Positions 57,187-64,000 of a stretch of DNA of 64,000 bases are shown one piece after another. Source of the DNA: an uncultured Bacteroidales bacterium (GTDB taxonomy: Bacteria > Bacteroidota > Bacteroidia > Bacteroidales > Muribaculaceae); contig CAMWNG010000001.1 in NCBI GenBank assembly GCA_947175575.1, positions 62,001 to 126,000 of the forward strand, in the 5' to 3' direction. Position numbers and translations under genes: made by a program. Under the pieces are notes generated by a model that searched no databases, had not been told where the DNA came from, and saw only the letters and a list, made by a program, of their open reading frames with translations. The first letter of the stretch is position 1. Every line of letters starts with the position of its first letter.

Positions 57187-58283
57187 CCTCCGGTGGCCTG
57201 TATATTCACATCCCGTTTTGTAAATCAAAGTGTATCTACTGCGATTTTTACTCCGTGCCGTCCGAAAGTTGTTTTGATGCGGTTGTCGATGGTCTTATTA
57301 ACGAATGGGAGGTTCGGAAGCGGGAACTCGAAACCGCTCCTCACACCATATATATCGGAGGCGGAACCCCATCGGTGCTTCCGGGTCGGCTGGTCGAAAA
57401 GCTTTTTCACGTTTTGCCGGTCGACACAGCCCGCGAAATAACATTTGAAGCAAATCCGGACGATATAACGCCCGATTATATAAAATTATTGGTTGACAAT
57501 GGCGTGAATCGTCTGAGTCTCGGAGTCCAGAGTCTGAATGACGACCTTTTAAGATGGATGCGCAGGCGTCACGATTCCGCGTGCGCATTGCAGGCCATAG
57601 ATACAGCCCGGCAAAACGGTATTACGAATATTTCGGGCGACCTTATATACGGTCTTCCGGAAATGACTGACCAACAATGGAATAGTTCCTTGAACCGCCT
57701 TATCGCAACTGGCATTTCCCATTTATCGGCCTACTGCCTGACTTATGCAGACGGAACACCGCTGGCTGTAGCTCTTGAGCGAGGGGATGTGGCAGAGACG
57801 GACGACAATACAATCGGCAGTCAGTTCGAGCTTCTGCGGGATATTACTGCACGAGCCGGGTTCGAACATTATGAAATATCGAATTTTGCCCTTCCCGGTA
57901 GTCGCGCGCTTCACAATTCGGCGTATTGGCGGCCGGATTCCCAATGGCTCGGAATCGGTCCGGCGGCACATTCCTTCATAGCGCATAAAAGACGTGCAAA
58001 TCCGTCAGACATAGAGACCTGGCTTAAACAAGGGGGACAGGCGCCATCATCTGAGGAAGAAAGTCAGCTCGACCTGCTGAATGATTTTATAGTGGCGGCA
58101 TTGAGAACGAGTGAAGGAATCGACATTAACGATATTCCACAGAGATACAGGGAAAGACTGATGGCCGCAGCTGCCCCACATATCGCCTCCGGACAAATGT
58201 TCTTAAAGGATAATCATGTCGGAGTAAATCCCCGTTACTGGCTTATTTCCAACATATTCATGCGCGACATGATTCTCGAATAA
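57183..58283 (+). CDS. hemW: HemW-like radical SAM protein
   Basis: LYIHIPFCKSKCIYCDFYS, IYIGGGTPSVLP, GVQSLNDDLL. Confidence 0.93.
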   Translation: MTSGGLYIHIPFCKSKCIYCDFYSVPSESCFDAVVDGLINEWEVRKRELETAPHTIYIGGGTPSVLPGRLVEKLFHVLPVDTAREITFEANPDDITPDYIKLLVDNGVNRLSLGVQSLNDDLLRWMRRRHDSACALQAIDTARQNGITNISGDLIYGLPEMTDQQWNSSLNRLIATGISHLSAYCLTYADGTPLAVALERGDVAETDDNTIGSQFELLRDITARAGFEHYEISNFALPGSRALHNSAYWRPDSQWLGIGPAAHSFIAHKRRANPSDIETWLKQGGQAPSSEEESQLDLLNDFIVAALRTSEGIDINDIPQRYRERLMAAAAPHIASGQMFLKDNHVGVNPRYWLISNIFMRDMILE

Positions 58284-58323
58284 TAAAGCAGTGTCCCGCT
58301 CGTTCAGGCGGGGCACTGCTTTA
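58284..58323. terminator. Terminator between convergent hemW and the Rossmann-like gene
   Basis: taaagcagtgtcccgc / gcggggcactgcttta, 16-bp stem with one wobble, followed by ctattttttg. Confidence 0.88.
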
Positions 58324-58342
58324 CTATTTTTTGTTATTAGAA

Positions 58343-58816
58343 TCAGGCGATATATTCCTCCCGATGGCGTGTAGGATTGAGAGCTTCCTCTGCGGCACGT
58401 GTCGCATAATCGCCTTCGGTGGATATATAGACCCAGTCGATATCGTTGTGACGGCGGAGATCGCCCAGGAAGAATGCTTCCGCATTGTAGCCGCCTACTA
58501 CAATCAGTCGTGTAACACCTGCTTCACGCACAGCGTTTACGAGTTCCGCGTAGCGTTTCAGCGCGAAATCATTAGCGTCCTTGTCGGTCTGCTTGTCGCC
58601 GAAAGCGAGGATTACAGTATTATAGCCTTCGAAGCCTTCAGCGAGTGTCTCCTTTGTCGCGGTGTTGAGATGTGAGACGGTAAGTGCAGTGTTCTCAATC
58701 ATGAGGTGTTCGGGATTCGTTACGATGGCGTTCACAGCTGCCTGACGATGCAGAAGTGCGCTGAGAATGTCCGAGAAGATGTGGCCGTTTATACCGGCAA
58801 GAGCAATTTCTTTCAT
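58343..58816 (-). CDS. Short NAD(P)-binding Rossmann-like protein
   Basis: KEIALAGINGHIFSDILSALL, YNTVILAFGD, VTRLIVVGGYNAEAF; 157 aa. Confidence 0.7.
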   Translation of the reverse strand: MKEIALAGINGHIFSDILSALLHRQAAVNAIVTNPEHLMIENTALTVSHLNTATKETLAEGFEGYNTVILAFGDKQTDKDANDFALKRYAELVNAVREAGVTRLIVVGGYNAEAFFLGDLRRHNDIDWVYISTEGDYATRAAEEALNPTRHREEYIA

Positions 58817-58877
58817 AGTGTAGTGTTGTTAGGTTAGAGATGTCTTTCTTCTTTTTAACAAATTGAAAGGCGTGTTG

Positions 58878-58909
58878 TTTGAAAGAATGGGAAATAATCC
58901 GTAAATTTG
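58878..58909 (+). promoter_or_regulatory. Bacteroidetes promoter upstream of DUF4250-pcrA
   Basis: TTTG (58878-58881) - 20 nt - TAAATTTG (58902-58909). Confidence 0.78.
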
Positions 58910-58933
58910 CATCACGTAAGTTATTATTGAATA

Positions 58934-59113
58934 ATGGAAAATCTTCCTCAGGACCCATATATGCTTTTAAGCGTGGTGAACATGAAACTACGCGACAATT
59001 ATTCTTCGTTGACAGAATTGTGCGATGATCTGGATATAAATCCCGAATCGCTGTGCGACACTCTCGCCGAAGCGGGATTTACATACGATGAGGAAAACAA
59101 CCGTTTCGCCTGA
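58934..59113 (+). CDS. DUF4250-like small protein (59 aa)
   Basis: MENLPQDPYMLLSVVNMKLRDNYSSLTELCDDLDINPESLCDTLAEAGFTYDEENNRFA; missed by the track because it is under 60 aa. Confidence 0.83.
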   Translation: MENLPQDPYMLLSVVNMKLRDNYSSLTELCDDLDINPESLCDTLAEAGFTYDEENNRFA

Positions 59114-59115
59114 AA

Positions 59116-61383
59116 ATGTCAGCAACATATCTCGACGAACTGAATGAACAGCAGCGTCTGGCCGTAAAATACATTACCGGTCCACAGTTGGTTGTGGCCG
59201 GAGCCGGTTCAGGCAAGACGCGCGTGCTGACATACAAAATCATGCATCTTCTGGCAAACGGATACGATCCCGGACGCATCCTGGCTCTGACATTTACAAA
59301 CAAAGCGGCCAAAGAAATGAAGGAGCGTATCACCGCGCAGGTGGGCGAACATTCATCCCGACGCTTATGGATGGGGACCTTCCACAGCATTTTTTCACGG
59401 ATTCTGCGACGTAATGCCGAACATATCGGTTTTACACCCAATTTTACCATCTATGACCAATCGGATTCCCGGAATCTGGTGAAACTGATTGTCAAGGACA
59501 TGAATCTTGATGATAAATACTATAAGCCGGCAACAATCCAGAATGAAATCTCCAATGCCAAGAATCAGTTGATTTCACCGGAGCAATATGCCCGCGACAA
59601 AGATATAAACGCATATAACCGAAAAGCCGGACGTGAGAAACTTGCGGCGATTTTCAATGAGTATGTACGCCGGTGCAGAATCAGTGACGCCATGGACTTC
59701 GACGATCTGCTGTATTATACGGCTGTGCTGTTTCGGGATCATGTGGAAATTCTGAGACATTACCGTGAATTTTTCCAATATGTACTCGTAGATGAGTTTC
59801 AGGACACAAATTTCGCACAGAATTATATCCTGATCTCGCTTACCAAAGGCATCGGGAATTTGTGTGTGGTTGGGGATGACGCCCAAAGCATATACTCTTT
59901 CCGCGGTGCAAACATACGTAATATTCTTGACCTCAAACGGTCGTATCCAGACCTCGAGACATTCAAACTCGAACAGAATTATCGTTCTACACAGAATATA
60001 ATCAATGCCGCCAACACGCTGATTGAGAAAAATCGTGACCAGATAAAAAAACGAGTGTTCTCAGTCAATGATCCGGGTGACCGCATCGAAGTTCAGACCG
60101 GTTCGTCCGATTATGACGAGGCGGGACTTGTAGCATCGAAAATCGTCACGCGACAGGCCATGACCGGCGATCCGTTCAGTGAGTTCGCCATACTTTACCG
60201 AACAAACGCACAGTCGCGTGTGTTGGAGGAAGCCCTGCGACGCCGCAACATCACATACCGGATTTACGGAGGTCTGGCATTCTACCAGCGCAAGGAAGTC
60301 AAAGACGCCCTCAGTTACTTCCGTCTTTCTGTAAATCCTAACGATGACGAAGCTTTAAGGCGTGTAATCAATGTGCCTGCCCGGGGTATAGGAGACACCA
60401 CCGTTGGCAAGCTCACACGTTGTGCCCTGGATGCCTGTGTAAGCATCTGGACCGTGCTTACTGATCCTGAACGCTACGGTCTGGATGTCAACCGCGGAAC
60501 GATGTCGAAGTTAAACGGATTTATTTCTCTTATTGAAAAATACCGTCAGTTCGGCGAAAAAGCGGATGCTGAATCCCATGCGCGCTTCATTATTCAGGAT
60601 GCAGGACTACTGAGACAATACCTGAGCGATTCGAGTCCTGAGAATATTTCGAAGATCCAGAATCTCGAAGAACTAATCCGTGGTGCTCATGAGTTTGTGG
60701 AGGAACGGAAAAACGAAGGCAGCGATTCCGAAACTACCCTGGCATCGTTCCTTACCACTGTTTCGTTGCAGACTGATCAGGACCAGAATGATCCGGCTCT
60801 TGCCAATTCGGTCACTCTGATGACCATACATGCAGCCAAAGGACTTGAATTTTCAAATGTATTCATTGTAGGTGTTGAAGCGGATTTACTCCCATCCTTG
60901 ATGTCGCACAACAGTATGGAATCCGTCGAGGAAGAACGGCGTCTTCTGTACGTCGCGATTACGCGTGCGAAAAAATTCTGCATGATCACATACGCCAAGA
61001 ACAGATATCTCAACGGCCAGACAATGGACTGCCGTCCCTCTCCATTCCTGAATGACATTGATGGACGGTATCTGAAATTTTCATATGGTGCACAACGTAT
61101 GGCTCCCCCGATGCCACGACCCAAAACCGAACCGTCGAGACCTCGACCGGCGGTTAAACCGACCGTACGTCAAAGCACAGCATCGACCGGGTCTGCATCA
61201 CAACATAGAGCGTCAGAGCTTAAAGTCAATATGGAAATCGAACATCTTCAGTTCGGCCATGGCATAATTCAAGATATAACGGTATCAGAACTGGGTGAAG
61301 CCATTATCGTGAAATTTGATAATGAAAATTCTGTCCGTAAACTGCTGCTGTCTTACGCAAAATTCAATATAATCACTCAATGA
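59116..61383 (+). CDS. pcrA: UvrD/PcrA-type ATP-dependent DNA helicase
   Basis: LNEQQRLAVKYITGPQLVVAGAGSGKTRVLTYKI, VDEFQDTN, VVGDDAQSIYSFRGA, C-terminal basic linker plus tudor-like domain. Confidence 0.94.
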   Translation: MSATYLDELNEQQRLAVKYITGPQLVVAGAGSGKTRVLTYKIMHLLANGYDPGRILALTFTNKAAKEMKERITAQVGEHSSRRLWMGTFHSIFSRILRRNAEHIGFTPNFTIYDQSDSRNLVKLIVKDMNLDDKYYKPATIQNEISNAKNQLISPEQYARDKDINAYNRKAGREKLAAIFNEYVRRCRISDAMDFDDLLYYTAVLFRDHVEILRHYREFFQYVLVDEFQDTNFAQNYILISLTKGIGNLCVVGDDAQSIYSFRGANIRNILDLKRSYPDLETFKLEQNYRSTQNIINAANTLIEKNRDQIKKRVFSVNDPGDRIEVQTGSSDYDEAGLVASKIVTRQAMTGDPFSEFAILYRTNAQSRVLEEALRRRNITYRIYGGLAFYQRKEVKDALSYFRLSVNPNDDEALRRVINVPARGIGDTTVGKLTRCALDACVSIWTVLTDPERYGLDVNRGTMSKLNGFISLIEKYRQFGEKADAESHARFIIQDAGLLRQYLSDSSPENISKIQNLEELIRGAHEFVEERKNEGSDSETTLASFLTTVSLQTDQDQNDPALANSVTLMTIHAAKGLEFSNVFIVGVEADLLPSLMSHNSMESVEEERRLLYVAITRAKKFCMITYAKNRYLNGQTMDCRPSPFLNDIDGRYLKFSYGAQRMAPPMPRPKTEPSRPRPAVKPTVRQSTASTGSASQHRASELKVNMEIEHLQFGHGIIQDITVSELGEAIIVKFDNENSVRKLLLSYAKFNIITQ

Positions 61384-62555
61384 CGGAAAAGACTGTATTA
61401 CCTCCCGGAACGGAGATCCCTACCCCCGCCTTCGTGGTCAATGAAGATGACTTGCGACGAAATCTTTCATTGATTGATCGTGTGAAGAAGGAAGCCGGAG
61501 TGAATATCATAATGGCTTTCAAAGCCAATGCCTTATGGCGTACATTCAATATAATCAAAGAATATTGTCAGGATTCCACTGCCAGTTCTCTGAATGAATT
61601 GCGTCTTGGACGGGAATTTCTCGGCGGTAACGTACATAGCTATTGTCCGGCATACACCGATGTCACAATAGACGAATATATGAACGGAAGCTCTCATATT
61701 ACATTCAACTCGGTGAGCCAGTACCTCAAATTCGCCGATCGGATCCGACGGTACAACTCGGAATCCGGGCGGCATGTCTCGCCGGGACTGCGTGTAAATC
61801 CCAAATGTTCTGTAATAGAAACAGATATATACAATCCTGCTCTACCGGGCTCACGGTTCGGAGCTAATTCCGAAGAACTTTCAGAAGGATTACCCGCGGG
61901 TCTTGAAGGTTTACATTTCCATGCACTGTGCGAGTCGTCGAGTTATGATCTCGAAAAGGTACTTGATGCATTTGAAAAGCAATTCGGTCATCTTTTGCCG
62001 GACATAAAATGGGTGAATATGGGAGGCGGCCATCTCATGACTCGCGAGGGTTACGATGTAGACCACCTGATCCGTCTCCTTAAAGAGTTCCGGAACCGTT
62101 ATCCATGGCTCGAAGTGATTCTCGAACCCGGAAGCGCCTTTACATGGCGCACAGGAAATCTCGAGACTTCAGTAGTGGATGTGATCACCAATGATGGTGT
62201 GTCTACGGCGATAATAGATGCCTCATTCGCCTGCCACATGCCGGATACACTGGAGATGCCGTATAAACCCGCAATATCCGAAAGTCTCGGTGAAAAACCC
62301 GTGGTCGGGAAACCGACATACCGCCTCGGTGGAAATTCATGTCTTAGCGGAGACTATAAAGGTGACTGGAGCTTTGAATCGCCTTTGAAGGAAGGTGATC
62401 GTCTCACTCTGGAGGATATGAACCATTACACTACCGTAAAGACCACGATGTTCAACGGTATCAGTCATCCGGACATCTGGTTACGCAGATCTGACGGCTC
62501 CGCTGAACTCTTGAGACATTATACCTATGAAGATTACCGATCGAGAATGTCATGA
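61380..62555 (+). CDS. nspC: Carboxynorspermidine decarboxylase-like PLP enzyme
   Basis: IPTPAFVVNEDDLRRNL, MAFKANA lysine region, LHFHALCESSSYDLE, EPGSAF, CHMPDTLEMPYKP. Confidence 0.87.
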   Translation: MTEKTVLPPGTEIPTPAFVVNEDDLRRNLSLIDRVKKEAGVNIIMAFKANALWRTFNIIKEYCQDSTASSLNELRLGREFLGGNVHSYCPAYTDVTIDEYMNGSSHITFNSVSQYLKFADRIRRYNSESGRHVSPGLRVNPKCSVIETDIYNPALPGSRFGANSEELSEGLPAGLEGLHFHALCESSSYDLEKVLDAFEKQFGHLLPDIKWVNMGGGHLMTREGYDVDHLIRLLKEFRNRYPWLEVILEPGSAFTWRTGNLETSVVDVITNDGVSTAIIDASFACHMPDTLEMPYKPAISESLGEKPVVGKPTYRLGGNSCLSGDYKGDWSFESPLKEGDRLTLEDMNHYTTVKTTMFNGISHPDIWLRRSDGSAELLRHYTYEDYRSRMS

Positions 62556-63559
62556 AGTCCCCTATGCTGTTTTCTGTTATTGTTCCGGTATATAATCGTG
62601 TCGATGAAGTGCGAGAGCTTCTTGATAGTCTGGAGTGTCAGAGCGTCCGAAATTTCGAAGTCTTGATTGTGGAGGACGGTTCATCTGTTCCTTGTGAGGA
62701 TGTTGTGCATCAGTCTGCCGAAAATGGTCTTGATGTACGGTATTTCTATAAAGAGAATGAAGGGCGGTCCATTGCACGCAATTTCGGCATGGATCGTGCC
62801 CGTGGCGACTATTTCGTGTTCTTTGATTCTGATTGTGTGATACCGCCGGATTATTTCGAAAAACTTCAGAAGCTTGTGCGTAATAATCCGTCCGACTGCT
62901 TCGGAGGCCCTGATGCAGCCCATGACTCTTTCTCAGACACTCAGAAAGCCATAAATTACTCTATGACTTCGTTTCTCACGACCGGTGGAATCCGTGGCGG
63001 AAGAGTAAATCTTGAAAAATTTGTTCCACGTACATTCAACATGGGTTTTTCACGGCATGTATATGATCGTGTTGGAGGATTCAGAGAAATGTTCTCCGAG
63101 GACATCGATATGAGCACGCGGATAAAGAACGCGGGATTCTCGATTTCGCTTTACAGAAATCCGGTCTGGCATAAACGCCGCGTCGATTTCCGGAAATTCT
63201 TCCGTCAGGTATATGTATTCGGCAAATCCAGGGTGACTCTGAAATTACTATATCCCGGCTCGTTGAAGCTCGTACATCTTTTGCCGGCCGTTTTCGTCCT
63301 CGGAGTTCTGTTCATGATTCTTATGGCCATTTTTGTCAGTCCGTGGTGGTTGGCTCCGTTGGCTTTATATCTCATCGCAGTATTCGCAGGTGCCCTGATT
63401 TCGGTACGCAATATTAAAATTGCTGCTATGAGTGTTCCGGCCGCTGTCATACAACTCGGTGGATATGGTCTCGGTTTCCTTAAAGACTATACTCTGAAAA
63501 TAATTTTAGGCCGAGGCCGCGATGAAGCGGAAGAAATAGCATTACGGAAAGGACGGTAA
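62552..63559 (+). CDS. Glycosyltransferase family 2
   Basis: FSVIVPVYNRVDEVRELLDSLECQS, FFDSDCVIPPDY, C-terminal TMs. Confidence 0.9.
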   Translation: MKSPMLFSVIVPVYNRVDEVRELLDSLECQSVRNFEVLIVEDGSSVPCEDVVHQSAENGLDVRYFYKENEGRSIARNFGMDRARGDYFVFFDSDCVIPPDYFEKLQKLVRNNPSDCFGGPDAAHDSFSDTQKAINYSMTSFLTTGGIRGGRVNLEKFVPRTFNMGFSRHVYDRVGGFREMFSEDIDMSTRIKNAGFSISLYRNPVWHKRRVDFRKFFRQVYVFGKSRVTLKLLYPGSLKLVHLLPAVFVLGVLFMILMAIFVSPWWLAPLALYLIAVFAGALISVRNIKIAAMSVPAAVIQLGGYGLGFLKDYTLKIILGRGRDEAEEIALRKGR

Positions 63560-63560
63560 C

Positions 63561-64000
63561 ATGGAAAAATACATTCCACTGATTAAAGATCTTGCAGCCG
63601 ATGACCGTCCGCGCGAAAGAGCGATGAAACACGGTGTCAAGAGCCTCTCGGATGCCGAACTTCTCGCCATACTTTTCGGAACCGGTCTCAAAGGAAAAAG
63701 CGTTATCGAATTGAGCAAAGAAATTCTTGACGACAACGAAGGACACCTTTCTCGTCTGTCGAGGATTACAATCCAGGATTTCATGAAACGCTATAAAGGC
63801 ATAGGTGCTGCTAAAGCAATCTCTGTGCTTTCGGCTCTCGAACTCGGAAATCGTGCGGCTGCCGACGCCGTATTATCGGAAAATGATAAAATATCCGATT
63901 CTACACGGGCCGCTGCAATCATGCGGACACAACTCGGCGGACTTCCACACGAAGAATTCTGGATAATGATGCTCAACAGGGCGAATCATATCATAAAGAA
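63561..64000 (+). CDS. radC: RadC/JAB family protein, truncated at right window edge
   Basis: IKDLAADDRPRERAMKHGVKSLSDAELLAILFGTGLKGKSVIELSKEIL, ...FWIMMLNRANHIIKK. Confidence 0.9.
   Translation, partial: MEKYIPLIKDLAADDRPRERAMKHGVKSLSDAELLAILFGTGLKGKSVIELSKEILDDNEGHLSRLSRITIQDFMKRYKGIGAAKAISVLSALELGNRAAADAVLSENDKISDSTRAAAIMRTQLGGLPHEEFWIMMLNRANHIIK

Noticed and set aside
1-64000. CRISPR arrays, tRNA/rRNA, transposases, integrases, phage or defence genes
   Set aside because: None recognised by eye on either strand; all large ORFs are assigned to housekeeping, envelope or sugar functions.

Overview
The window is a chromosomal segment from a Bacteroidales bacterium, probably Muribaculaceae-like; that placement rests on gene content, Bacteroidetes-type TTTG/TAnnTTTG promoters and the family set, and no search was run. 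It is almost entirely protein-coding and mostly housekeeping. In order it contains: OmpH/Skp x2-bamA-uppS envelope cluster; pyrD/pyrK; a MurU-like nucleotidyltransferase followed by an AmgK-like kinase fused to a RapZ C-terminal domain; recQ-clpX-clpP; a glutaminase homologue; a Wzi-like porin, a lipoprotein and a partial nonulosonic-acid cassette (LegB/NeuD/NeuB-like); bcp; the Bat operon (moxR-DUF58-batA-batB-batC-batD-batE); an HU-TM-LysM fusion with an adjacent HU gene; umuDC; a GT2 gene; proS; a GlmU-like gene; a large secreted GLUG-repeat protein; crcB; an RNase D-like gene; gpmI; rlmD; CYTH; DUF5686; rfbA-rfbC-rfbB; a degenerate histidine kinase; an AddB-like nuclease; hemW; DUF4250-pcrA-nspC-GT2-radC (radC truncated by the window). 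I found no tRNA, rRNA, CRISPR array, transposase, phage or recognisable defence island. The most interesting items are: (1) the HU-TM-LysM protein, a candidate DNA-to-envelope tether; (2) the AmgK-RapZ fusion next to MurU; (3) a histidine kinase with Arg at the phosphoacceptor His position; (4) a glutaminase homologue whose SxxK motif reads DVAQ, with a CxCxC insertion; (5) the partial nonulosonate cassette behind a Wzi-like gene.
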